64,000 bases of DNA from Aggregatibacter segnis ATCC 33393 (GTDB lineage: Bacteria > Pseudomonadota > Gammaproteobacteria > Enterobacterales > Pasteurellaceae), in the NCBI RefSeq assembly GCF_000185305.1, contig NZ_GL622200.1, forward strand, positions 1,540,587-1,604,586, read 5' to 3'. The notes under the pieces were generated by a model, which saw only the letters and a list, made by a program, of their open reading frames with translations, searched no databases and was not told the origin of the DNA. The stretch's first letter is position 1. Every line of letters begins with the position of its first letter. A program made the position numbers and the translations under genes. This document shows positions 1 to 7,716 of the stretch, piece after piece.

Positions 1-202
1 TTACAACCAAGAACGTGCCGTAGTAGAACAAATGACCGCTTGTTCGCTTATTGGTAGTCCTGAAAGCGTAGAATTTCAACTCAAGCAATTACGCGAACGG
101 GTGCATTTTGATGAAATTATGGCAGTGAGCTATATTTTTGATGAGCAAAAACAAGCCCAATCTTACACGATGTTGAAAGCGATTGTGGATAAGCAATCGT
201 GA
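1..202 (+). CDS. LLM-class flavin-dependent oxidoreductase, C-terminal end (partial)
   Basis: The window opens inside this gene. Reading from base 2 gives 66 codons to a TGA at 200-202. The tail contains IGSPESV followed by a helix-rich end (EQKQAQSYTMLKAI), which resembles the C-terminus of luciferase-like monooxygenases of the MsnO8/YhbW type, where a G-S-P-E motif precedes the last helices of the TIM barrel. Such enzymes use reduced flavin; the substrate cannot be inferred from the tail. The family call is by resemblance only because the flavin-binding part is outside the window. Confidence 0.6.
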   Translation, partial: YNQERAVVEQMTACSLIGSPESVEFQLKQLRERVHFDEIMAVSYIFDEQKQAQSYTMLKAIVDKQS

Positions 203-205
203 AAC

Positions 206-236
206 AAAAATGGCGAGATTATCTCGCCATTTTTTA
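206..236. terminator. Bidirectional terminator between convergent genes
   Basis: A perfect hairpin (TGGCGAGAT / ATCTCGCCA) is flanked by A-run on the left and T-run on the right. It serves the rightward oxidoreductase and the leftward LysR gene, whose stop codon overlaps it. Confidence 0.85.
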
Positions 237-1139
237 TGTCTGAACTATTTTTGCTAACAAGATCTCTTTCAGCCTGTTATACACCCATATCACCCGCTCG
301 GCAACAATCGTTTGATATGGTCGGTATAAATAAAGCTGCCATTTTTGCTTTTCAATTTCGGGGAAGAGTTCCACCAATCGACCATTTTCTAAATAGGGAT
401 CACAAACACTGTTGATAAGATAAGAACAAGTGCGACCAGCGAGAGCTGATTGCAATTCGCTTTGCACGTCAGAGGCGAAGAATATCGCTCTGTTGGGCAT
501 AAAACGTTGTTCAGCGTTGATTTGCCATTGCCAAATACGTTTCAGTTTGGGGTCAATCAAACCACTCAGTGGATAATTTTGGGCTAAATCTTGTAAATCT
601 TTAGGGAAATCCAATCGCTTGAGTAAGGCGGGCGAGGCGACAATTTTTTCCGAAAAAGTGCAGATATGCTGCGCCACCCAATCCAACTCAGGTTCTTGGC
701 AAATTCGCAAGCCAATGTCAATTTGGTCATCTACACTTTTGAGCTTATCAATGCCCACCCGCCAATCAATCGCAATGTCGGGGTAGGGCTCAAGTGCGGT
801 CAATAATTCAAACAGAATTTCATCGTTGTAAGGCATCGGCGGCAGGGTAATCCGAACTACACCTTGCATTGCTTTTTCTTTTACATTGTTTTTAGCAAAT
901 AGCTGTTCGCCTTTCGCCAAATATTGCGTCGCTTTCGGTAAAAATTGCTCGCCAAATTCGGTGAGTTTGATGTTTCGAGTGTTACGCTTGAACAGGCTTT
1001 CGCCTAATAACGTTTCGAGATCGGCAATCATTCTCGTGACTACTTGGGGCGAAACGGCAAGGCGTTGAGCGGTTTCACGGAAATTAAGGGTTTCCGCAGC
1101 GGAGCAAAAATAACGAAGAGCTTCTAATTTATTCATCAT
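234..1139 (-). CDS. LysR-family transcriptional regulator
   Basis: A 301-aa protein with the standard LysR plan: N-terminal winged helix-turn-helix (residues about 3-60, containing LRYFCSAAETLNFRETAQRL and a recognition helix VSPQVVTRMI) and a C-terminal periplasmic-binding-like effector domain (about 90-295). Length is normal for the family. It is divergently transcribed from hchA across a 124-bp gap that holds two palindromes, so it probably controls hchA and itself. The effector is unknown. Two adjacent Met codons are possible starts; the first is used. Confidence 0.85.
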   Translation of the reverse strand: MMNKLEALRYFCSAAETLNFRETAQRLAVSPQVVTRMIADLETLLGESLFKRNTRNIKLTEFGEQFLPKATQYLAKGEQLFAKNNVKEKAMQGVVRITLPPMPYNDEILFELLTALEPYPDIAIDWRVGIDKLKSVDDQIDIGLRICQEPELDWVAQHICTFSEKIVASPALLKRLDFPKDLQDLAQNYPLSGLIDPKLKRIWQWQINAEQRFMPNRAIFFASDVQSELQSALAGRTCSYLINSVCDPYLENGRLVELFPEIEKQKWQLYLYRPYQTIVAERVIWVYNRLKEILLAKIVQT

Positions 1140-1263
1140 TATTCCTTTTTTCAGAATAGTTTATTCTTATTCTATTAATTTTCAAATTGAAAGACTAGGA
1201 TATAATGCCTCCATTACAACAAACAATCTTTTTTAAACATTCTTTTAACATTAGTAGAAAAAA
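1140..1263. promoter_or_regulatory. Divergent LysR/hchA control region with two palindromes
   Basis: A perfect inverted repeat AGAATA-GTT-TATTCT lies at 1153-1167 and a 13-bp palindrome TTTCAAATTGAAA at 1180-1192, followed by a consensus -10 hexamer TATAAT at 1201-1206 facing hchA. LysR proteins usually bind T-N11-A dyads upstream of a divergent target, so these are candidate recognition and activation sites. The assignment to the adjacent regulator is inference. Confidence 0.5.
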
Positions 1264-2127
1264 ATGGCAGATTTAAAAAGCCCAGTAGCAGACCGTGCAG
1301 AACATAACGCATTTTTCCCATCAGAATACTCATTAAGCCAATATGTGGCGAAAAAAACGGATTTCGACGGTTTTAAATTCGACAAACCTTACACAGGTGG
1401 CAAATACAAAATTTTAATGGTGGCTTCTGACGAACGCTATTTAGAAATGAAAAACGGCAAATTATTTTCAACGGGTAACCACCCTGTGGAAACGATGTTG
1501 CCAATGTTGCATATTCACCACGCTGGTTTTGAAATTGAAGTGGCAACCCTTTCAGGTAACTCGGTAAAATTTGAAATGTGGGCGATGCCAACCGAAGATG
1601 AAGCGGTGATGGGCTTATACGAAACTTACTTGCCGAAATTCAAAAATCCACATAAATTAGCGGATATTTTGGCGGAAGTCACAGCGGAAGATTCACCATA
1701 TTTAGGTGTGTTGATCCCGGGTGGTCACGCAGCATTACACGGTCTTCCGTTCAGTAACGATGTGAAAGCGGTGTTAAATTGGGCGTTTGCAAATGATAAA
1801 TATATCATCAGCTTATGTCATGGTCCTGCGGCATTCTTAGCAGCAAGCGTAGGCGAAAAACCTGAAGATTTCCCATTCAAAGGTTATGAAATCTGTGTGT
1901 TCCCAGATGCATTAGACGAAGGCTCAAACGTGGATATCGGCTACATTCCGGGTAAATTACAATGGTTATTGGCTGAACGCTTAGAATCTTTAGGCGTGAA
2001 AGTATTGAACGAAGGCATTACAGGTCAAGTGAACAAAGACCGCAACGTGCTCACCGGCGACAGCCCACTTGCGTCTAACAATTTAGGCATTTTAGCTGCC
2101 GAGGAGTTGTTAAAAGCCGTCGCTTAA
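1264..2127 (+). CDS. hchA: HchA (Hsp31) glyoxalase III / protein deglycase
   Basis: A 287-aa DJ-1/PfpI superfamily protein close to E. coli Hsp31 in length. The nucleophile elbow SLCHGPAA places the catalytic cysteine at residue 185, followed by His186, as in HchA. The GGH motif of the glutamine-amidotransferase-like fold is present ([11 protein letters not shown]). HchA converts methylglyoxal to lactate without cofactor, has chaperone activity, and is reported to repair glycated proteins; it is cytosolic. It stands alone between a LysR gene and an uptake-signal terminator, which suggests a single-gene stress unit under the divergent regulator. Confidence 0.92.
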   Translation: MADLKSPVADRAEHNAFFPSEYSLSQYVAKKTDFDGFKFDKPYTGGKYKILMVASDERYLEMKNGKLFSTGNHPVETMLPMLHIHHAGFEIEVATLSGNSVKFEMWAMPTEDEAVMGLYETYLPKFKNPHKLADILAEVTAEDSPYLGVLIPGGHAALHGLPFSNDVKAVLNWAFANDKYIISLCHGPAAFLAASVGEKPEDFPFKGYEICVFPDALDEGSNVDIGYIPGKLQWLLAERLESLGVKVLNEGITGQVNKDRNVLTGDSPLASNNLGILAAEELLKAVA

Positions 2128-2154
2128 TCGCCCTTCTCCTTCTTGAAATAACAT

Positions 2155-2197
2155 AAAGTGCGGTCGAAAAACACCATGAATTTCGACCGCACTTTTT
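2155..2197. terminator. Inverted uptake-signal pair acting as terminator
   Basis: AAAGTGCGGTCGAAA and its inverse TTTCGACCGCACTTTTT form a long stem followed by T residues just after hchA. Paired, oppositely oriented uptake signals commonly double as terminators in Pasteurellaceae. Confidence 0.8.
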
Positions 2198-2211
2198 ACG
2201 TTTGTGCAAGC

Positions 2212-2570
2212 TTATCTGCCACTTACATTAAAAACCAAGCTGCCTTTGTAGTCCAAATAGGTCGGACGGATTTCGATACTTTGCTTATCCTGCAACATCT
2301 CATCGGTGTGCCGTATAAGTCTCATCGTTGGCGTAGATTTCAAAGAACACCCAACGACTCGGTTGTTCTTTCACCGTAGCGACATGCATCGCCGACACAC
2401 CCGGCTCCACTTTCAGGGATTGCGTCATTTCCGGCAACACCATGGCTTTAAATTTCTCATTTTCCGACGGCTTCACGTTCACAATGACCAAATTGGGACG
2501 GGTTTCATTCGTTTGTTGCACTTGGATTGTAAATTCAAGGGTTAAAAAGAGCTGTGGAAAAAAACAACAT
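2212..2570 (-). pseudogene. Decayed antibiotic-biosynthesis-monooxygenase (ABM) family gene
   Basis: The middle (GTG at 2521 to 2300) reads as an ABM/quinol-monooxygenase-like ferredoxin fold: PNLVIVNVKPSENEKFKAM, then a WVFFEIYANDETYTAH segment. It stops at TGA 2300-2302, but another frame resumes at once with DEMLQDKQSIEIRP and ends SGR-stop at 2212. The T-P-H-F block usual between these parts is missing, suggesting a small deletion with frameshift. Upstream, ATG at 2570 begins a hydrophobic leader (MLFFSTALF) in another frame, joined across a seven-base homopolymer. At least two frame breaks make this a remnant, possibly of an exported form. Confidence 0.65.
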
Positions 2571-2967
2571 TTTTTACTTTAACACGTTCACACCTGTTTT
2601 GCGTCTTTGGTTTGTGGGGGGGGGCGGCATAACTATGGCATACTAGCCAACAGGTGCGCCAGTAACTAATAGATCATCTTCAGGAATAGAAAATGTATCA
2701 TGGTTTAATGCTATTGATTTTTTCTTAAACATAAGGTTTCATATCCATAATTATTTTACAAACTGCAAGTTCCCCAAAAGTGAGCAACTATGCCTAACCA
2801 TGGGTAATTTATTACCCACGGATTAAACGTAAGTTTCGTTTCTGACAGTACCCTATACTTTCCGTTTATTTTCACTGCCCAAGTGGTCATATTGAATGAT
2901 CGGAAAACATGGGGGAAAAAAGCAAAACCCCCGAATTTATCGGGGGTTCTTTTTACTTAATATGAAA
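2571..2967. other. Gene-free stretch with a nine-G tract
   Basis: No supported gene. It contains a run of nine G at 2616-2624, a 29-codon minus-strand ORF at 2643-2732 without a convincing ribosome site, and the grcA terminator. The stretch looks like decayed sequence between the ABM pseudogene and grcA. Confidence 0.5.
2923..2955 (-). terminator. Terminator of grcA
   Basis: Hairpin AACCCCCGA / TCGGGGGTT flanked by A/T runs on both sides, 15-30 bases beyond the grcA stop. Confidence 0.8.
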
Positions 2968-3351
2968 TTACAAACTTTCAGTGAAAGTACGGGTAATAAC
3001 ATCGCGTTGTTGTTCAGGGGTTAACGAGTTAAAGCGCACGGCATAACCGGAAACACGGATAGTTAATTGCGGATATTTTTCAGGGTGTTTTACCGCATCT
3101 TCTAATGTTTCACGACGTAATACGTTCACGTTTAAGTGTTGACCGCCTTCTACTTTAACAGTTGGTGCAACATTTACCGGTAATTCACGGTATTCGATTT
3201 GACCTAATTCACTTACTGCTACGATTTGATCTTCTGCGTAATCACCTTTTGCACATAAACAACGTGCTTCACCTTTTTCGCTATCTAACAACCAGAAAGA
3301 GTTTAAAAGATTGTCATTAGCCGCTTGGGTAATTTGGATACCTTTAATCAT
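2968..3351 (-). CDS. grcA: Autonomous glycyl radical cofactor GrcA
   Basis: A 127-aa protein whose C-terminal half matches the C-terminus of pyruvate formate-lyase: [10 protein letters not shown] and [10 protein letters not shown], with the radical glycine at residue 102. GrcA (YfiD) replaces the glycyl-radical tail of oxygen-cleaved PflB and so restores formate-lyase activity. The window also encodes PflB, whose own tail (residues about 710-770) is almost the same sequence. The N-terminal 60 residues are GrcA-specific. An FNR-like site 137 bp upstream fits anaerobic induction. Confidence 0.95.
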   Translation of the reverse strand: MIKGIQITQAANDNLLNSFWLLDSEKGEARCLCAKGDYAEDQIVAVSELGQIEYRELPVNVAPTVKVEGGQHLNVNVLRRETLEDAVKHPEKYPQLTIRVSGYAVRFNSLTPEQQRDVITRTFTESL

Positions 3352-3487
3352 AAAATGCCTCCTAAATTTGGCTTTTCTGTATATTAATTGAACTGCGCGG
3401 ATTTTATCAAAAATTTTGAAGTTTTCAAATTAATTTGACTTTAATTTGATATAGAACCGAAGTCTTTTTTTAATTCATTTTCAATAT

Positions 3488-3501
3488 TTGACACATATCA
3501 A
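3488..3501. promoter_or_regulatory. FNR-like box upstream of grcA
   Basis: TTGACACATATCAA differs by one base from the FNR consensus TTGAT-N4-ATCAA. It lies 137 bp before the grcA start, in a 294-bp gap shared with ung. Control of grcA by FNR is known in E. coli; here it is inferred from the site. Confidence 0.6.
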
Positions 3502-3645
3502 AGATAATCCATTCTAGGTATACGTAATTTAACAAAACAAGCCCTATATAATTACATCTTGATAACAAACAAATCACGCTTATTGCTATGAATTTCACGA
3601 TGGCTTCATTATAATTCCCGCTACGCAAAATTAGATGGGAACCCC

Positions 3646-4317
3646 ATGATGAAAACCTGGACAGATGTCATTGGGCAGGAAAAACAACAGCCTTATTTTC
3701 AACAAGTGTTGCAACGTGTACATGCAGAACGGGAACTGGGGAAAATTATTTACCCGCCGGCACCGGACGTGTTCAATGCCTTTAAATTAACAGAATTCGA
3801 ACAGGTCAAAGTGGTGATTTTAGGGCAAGATCCTTACCACGGGCCAAATCAAGCGCACGGCTTATCCTTTTCCGTTAAACCCGGTGTCAAACCACCACCG
3901 TCCTTGTTAAATATGTATAAAGAATTGTCCAATGACATCGAAGGCTTTCAGATGCCAAATCATGGCTATTTAGTGGAATGGGCGCAACAAGGCGTGTTGT
4001 TGCTTAACTCGGTATTAACCGTAGAACAAGGTTTGGCCCATTCCCACGCGAATTGGGGTTGGGAAATCTTTACGGATAAAGTCATTGAAGCCTTAAATCA
4101 ACATCGCGAAAATCTGGTCTTTCTATTATGGGGTAGCCCGGCACAGAAAAAAGGGCAATTTATTGATCGCCAAAAACATTGTGTTTTAACCAGCGTGCAT
4201 CCATCACCGCTGTCTGCTCATCGCGGATTTTTCGGTTGCCACCATTTTTCAAAAGCCAACGCCTATTTACAACAACATGGTATTGCCCCGATTAATTGGC
4301 AATTAAGCGCGCTTTAG
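3646..4317 (+). CDS. ung: Uracil-DNA glycosylase, family 1
   Basis: A 223-aa enzyme that cuts uracil from DNA to start base-excision repair. The water-activating motif GQDPYHGP places the catalytic Asp at residue 62. The uracil-recognition segment LLLNSVLTV and the minor-groove loop [17 protein letters not shown], with its catalytic His, are all present. Length is normal. It leads a tight rightward run (ung, yaaA, lipoprotein, fieF). Confidence 0.97.
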   Translation: MMKTWTDVIGQEKQQPYFQQVLQRVHAERELGKIIYPPAPDVFNAFKLTEFEQVKVVILGQDPYHGPNQAHGLSFSVKPGVKPPPSLLNMYKELSNDIEGFQMPNHGYLVEWAQQGVLLLNSVLTVEQGLAHSHANWGWEIFTDKVIEALNQHRENLVFLLWGSPAQKKGQFIDRQKHCVLTSVHPSPLSAHRGFFGCHHFSKANAYLQQHGIAPINWQLSAL

Positions 4318-4348
4318 CGTTGTTATCAGAACCATTACAGGAATTTTT

Positions 4349-5125
4349 ATGTTAGCGATTATTTCTCCCGCAAAAACATTAGATTTTGAGAATGCAGTGC
4401 CCAAAAAACTTCCGCATTTTCAACCGAACTTTTTAGCGCAAAGCCAGCAGCTGATCGATATTTGTCGTGAACTGACACCGGCAGACATCGGTTCATTAAT
4501 GTTAATCAGCGATAAACTCGCCGGACTCAATGCCGCCCGTTTTGCCGAATGGCAACAAAACCATAACGAACACAATGCCAAAGCAGCGGTTTATGCGTTC
4601 AAAGGCGATGTTTACACGGGATTAGACATTGAATCTCTCAACGAAGAAGATGTGTTATTTGCCCAGCAACACTTGCGTATTTTATCCGGCTTATATGGCT
4701 TATTAACGCCACTCGATTTAATCCAGCCATACCGTTTGGAAATGGGGACAAAACTCGCTAACCCGAAAGGCAAGGATTTATATGCGTTCTGGCATAATGT
4801 CATTACGCCTGTATTGCAACAAGCGATCGATCAGCAAAACGGTACACTCATTAACTTGGCATCTGATGAATATTACAAATCGGTGCAAGAACACAAGCTC
4901 AAAGCTAACATCATTAAACCGGTATTTTTAGATAACAAAAATGGGAAGTATAAAGTGATTAGCTTCTATGCTAAAAAAGCACGCGGCTTAATGTGTCGTT
5001 ACCTCATTCAAAATCGCATTAGCGACGTAGAACAGCTCAAGGAATTCGACCTTGGCGGCTACTGGTTTGACAGCGCGGCATCGACTAAAACGGAATTTGT
5101 CTTTAAACGGGATTTGGCGGAATAA
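4349..5125 (+). CDS. yaaA: Peroxide-stress protein YaaA
   Basis: A 258-aa DUF328/UPF0246 protein, the same length as E. coli YaaA. It starts [14 protein letters not shown], the conserved opening of the family, and ends with the [17 protein letters not shown] block. YaaA is induced by peroxide in E. coli and lowers free intracellular iron to limit Fenton damage; the fold binds DNA. It sits 31 bp after ung and 2 bp before a lipoprotein gene, so the three are probably co-transcribed. Pairing with ung suggests a DNA-damage/oxidative-stress unit. Confidence 0.93.
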   Translation: MLAIISPAKTLDFENAVPKKLPHFQPNFLAQSQQLIDICRELTPADIGSLMLISDKLAGLNAARFAEWQQNHNEHNAKAAVYAFKGDVYTGLDIESLNEEDVLFAQQHLRILSGLYGLLTPLDLIQPYRLEMGTKLANPKGKDLYAFWHNVITPVLQQAIDQQNGTLINLASDEYYKSVQEHKLKANIIKPVFLDNKNGKYKVISFYAKKARGLMCRYLIQNRISDVEQLKEFDLGGYWFDSAASTKTEFVFKRDLAE

Positions 5126-5127
5126 AC

Positions 5128-5691
5128 ATGATGAAAAAAACACTTGTTATTTTGACCGCACTTTTCCTAACAGCATGCGTTTCCAACTCACAATTAGACG
5201 TGCCACAAAGAATTCAACACAACGATAAAACCTATCAACTGGCTACCCAACAGGATTTGGGCAGTGTTGCTCGTTATGTTTATCTATTGCCGGGCGAAAC
5301 ACCGAAAGAATGGCAAAGTGCGGTGGAGATTTTGCTCGATCGCAACTTTCAAAACCGTACCTTGCAACAACGGATTGATTTGCGCAAGCGGGTTTATACC
5401 AACACCGGCGTGAAAAATTTTCAGCTTTATAGTCAAGACGAAACGTTATACGCCTATGTGATTTATGAGCCATCCGAACAAAACAAAGATTGGCAAATCG
5501 ACATGGCGAAAGGCAAGGAATTGCCATTTTGTGGTTTTGTGCAATATCAGTATTCCTTAAAAATTCCGAAAAATTACAAACTCGGCAACATGAACAGCAA
5601 ACGTGTAGTCAACCATTTGAAAAAATATTTGGTTGAAAAAGAAATGAAACAACTGAGCAAAGCAAATTGGCTGTTGGGGTGTAAAGCGTAA
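5128..5691 (+). CDS. Predicted lipoprotein of unknown function
   Basis: A 187-aa protein with a lipoprotein signal peptide (ALFLTAC, lipid-modified Cys17). The mature part is soluble, mixed alpha/beta and basic, with no domain I recognise; two further cysteines (in ELPFCGF and near the end, LLGCKA) could form a disulfide. The gene starts 2 bp after yaaA and its stop overlaps the fieF start, so it belongs to the ung-yaaA-fieF unit. Location is probably the outer membrane, facing the periplasm; function is not inferred. Confidence 0.75.
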   Translation: MMKKTLVILTALFLTACVSNSQLDVPQRIQHNDKTYQLATQQDLGSVARYVYLLPGETPKEWQSAVEILLDRNFQNRTLQQRIDLRKRVYTNTGVKNFQLYSQDETLYAYVIYEPSEQNKDWQIDMAKGKELPFCGFVQYQYSLKIPKNYKLGNMNSKRVVNHLKKYLVEKEMKQLSKANWLLGCKA

Positions 5692-6611
5692 TGCCTGCCT
5701 CTGAATATTCCGCTCAAGTCAAAAAGGCGGCGCATTTTTCCATTATCACCGCCTTAGTGTTGATTATCGTGAAAGGCATCGCTTGGTGGCAAACAGGCTC
5801 GGTGAGTATGCTCGCCTCTATCACCGATTCCATGTTGGATTTATTGGCTTCGTTCATGAGCATGCTGATTTTGCGTTTCGCTTTAATGCCTGCGGATCAC
5901 AATCACTCTTTTGGACACGGTAAGGCAGAATCCCTAGCGTCTTTGGTGCAAAGCGCGTTTATCTCCGGTTCGGCGATTTTCCTGTTACTGCAAGGCATAC
6001 ACCGTTTTAATTCCCCGCAAGCCTTGAACAATACAATACTTGGTATGTTGGTCACTGTATTTTCCATTTTTGCGACACTATTATTAGTGTGGTACCAAGG
6101 ACGCGTAATTGAACAAACAGATAGCCCGGCAATTAAAGCGGATCGACTGCATTATCAAACAGATTTGCTCATGAACTTTGCCATTTTGATTTCCTTAGGC
6201 TTGAGTGTACACGGTATGTTATGGGCAGATGCGGTTTTTGCGATTTTAATCTCCCTTTATATTTTATTAAATGCGGCCAAAATGCTGTTTAGTTCAACGC
6301 AGTTATTGCTTGATCAAATGTTACCGCCAGAGGAAATTGAACAAATTAACGCGGTACTTAACCAAGAAATCGCCCAAGATCCGCGCATTCTCGGATTTCA
6401 TGCGTTACGCACCCGTCGTTCCGGCGCGATTCGTTTTATTCAATTTCATCTTGAATTGGCGGATGAACTGTCTTTTATCGAAGCGCATGACATCACCGAA
6501 CATTTGGAAACACGGTTAAAAATAACGTTCCCGCACAGCGATATTGTGATCCATCCGGAACCCACATTTGTTGTACAACAAGAAATGCAGCACATAAAAA
6601 AAATGCTATAA
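5691..6611 (+). CDS. fieF: Cation-efflux transporter FieF (CDF family)
   Basis: A 306-aa cation diffusion facilitator with about six membrane segments in the first 210 residues and a cytoplasmic metal-sensing domain after. The zinc-site motifs are visible: SITDSMLDLL (TM2) and LHYQTDLLMNF (TM5), plus the HSFGHGKAE loop and the C-terminal FHALRTRRSG and DIVIHPEP segments. FieF/YiiP exchanges Zn(II) or Fe(II) for protons. The start overlaps the stop of the preceding lipoprotein gene by one base. Adjacency to yaaA fits a role in iron/peroxide homeostasis. Confidence 0.9.
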   Translation: MPASEYSAQVKKAAHFSIITALVLIIVKGIAWWQTGSVSMLASITDSMLDLLASFMSMLILRFALMPADHNHSFGHGKAESLASLVQSAFISGSAIFLLLQGIHRFNSPQALNNTILGMLVTVFSIFATLLLVWYQGRVIEQTDSPAIKADRLHYQTDLLMNFAILISLGLSVHGMLWADAVFAILISLYILLNAAKMLFSSTQLLLDQMLPPEEIEQINAVLNQEIAQDPRILGFHALRTRRSGAIRFIQFHLELADELSFIEAHDITEHLETRLKITFPHSDIVIHPEPTFVVQQEMQHIKKML

Positions 6612-6673
6612 TTCGAGCACGTTTAACCTAAACAACCGATTTTTAAATTAAAACTTTATGTAAGGGATAACTT

Positions 6674-7639
6674 ATGATTAAAAAAATTGCAGTACTAACA
6701 AGTGGTGGTGACGCACCGGGCATGAACGCGGCAATTCGCGCAGTGGTTCGCGCAGGGTTGTCTGAAGGGTTGGAAGTTTATGGTATCTATGACGGCTATT
6801 ATGGCTTATACCACAACAACATTAAGCAATTAACCCGCTACAGTGTATCCGACATCATCAACCGTGGTGGTACCTGTTTAGGTTCCGCTCGCTTCCCGGA
6901 ATTTAAAGATCCTGAAGTGCGGGCAAAATGTGCCGACATTTTACGTTCTCACGGCATTGATGCTCTCGTCGTTATCGGCGGGGATGGTTCCTACATGGGG
7001 GCGAAATTATTGACCGAAGAACACGGTTTCCCATGCGTTGGTATTCCTGGCACAATCGATAACGACGTTGCCGGCACCGACTATACCATCGGCTACCAAA
7101 CCGCATTACAAACTGCGGTTGAAGCTATAGACCGTTTACGTGACACCTCCAGTTCCCACCAACGTATTTCAATCGTAGAAATCATGGGCCGCCACTGCAG
7201 CGATCTCACTATTTCTGCAGGGATTGCCGGCGGATGCGAATACATTGTGGCCTCTGAAGTGGAATTTAACCGCGAAGAACTGATTCGCCAAATTGAACGT
7301 AGCATCATCAAAGGCAAACGTCATGCAATTATTGCGATCACCGAATTAATCTGCGACGTAAACGAATTAGCGAAAGAAATCGAAGATCGCGTTCATCATG
7401 AAACCCGCGCTACCATTTTAGGCCATATCCAACGTGGTGGTACACCATGTGCATTTGACCGTATCCTCGGTTCCCGCATGGGGGTCTATGCTATCGACTT
7501 ATTGCTTCAAGGCAAAGGCGGTTATTGTGTAGGGATTCAAAATGAACAGCTGGTTCACCACGATATTATCGATGCTATCAATAATATGCGCCGTGAATTC
7601 AAGGCAGATTGGTTAAAGATGTTTAAACGTTTAGACTAA
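6674..7639 (+). CDS. pfkA: ATP-dependent 6-phosphofructokinase
   Basis: A 321-aa PfkA that phosphorylates fructose 6-phosphate to the 1,6-bisphosphate. The ATP loop [16 protein letters not shown] (from residue 9), the magnesium/ATP motif GGDGSYMGA and the catalytic loop [16 protein letters not shown] with its Asp pair are intact, as is the substrate motif [10 protein letters not shown]. The size is that of the bacterial allosteric enzyme. A ribosome site (AAGGGATAA) precedes the ATG and an inverted uptake-signal terminator follows. Confidence 0.98.
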   Translation: MIKKIAVLTSGGDAPGMNAAIRAVVRAGLSEGLEVYGIYDGYYGLYHNNIKQLTRYSVSDIINRGGTCLGSARFPEFKDPEVRAKCADILRSHGIDALVVIGGDGSYMGAKLLTEEHGFPCVGIPGTIDNDVAGTDYTIGYQTALQTAVEAIDRLRDTSSSHQRISIVEIMGRHCSDLTISAGIAGGCEYIVASEVEFNREELIRQIERSIIKGKRHAIIAITELICDVNELAKEIEDRVHHETRATILGHIQRGGTPCAFDRILGSRMGVYAIDLLLQGKGGYCVGIQNEQLVHHDIIDAINNMRREFKADWLKMFKRLD

Positions 7640-7662
7640 ATACTATTATTTTTAGCCAAAAC

Positions 7663-7706
7663 AAAAGTGCGGTTAAAAAACACAATGGATTTTGACCGCA
7701 CTTTTT
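7663..7706. terminator. Inverted uptake-signal terminator (pfkA / TonB receptor)
   Basis: AAAAGTGCGGTTAAAA and TTTTGACCGCACTTTTT form a stem with a terminal T run between convergent genes. Confidence 0.8.
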
Positions 7707-7716
7707 GTTTATTTCG

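Noticed and set aside
2643-2732. 29-codon minus-strand ORF (MFKKKSIALNHDTFSIPEDD start), peptide-precursor-like
   Set aside because: No convincing ribosome site, no modification or export genes beside it, and it lies in decayed sequence.
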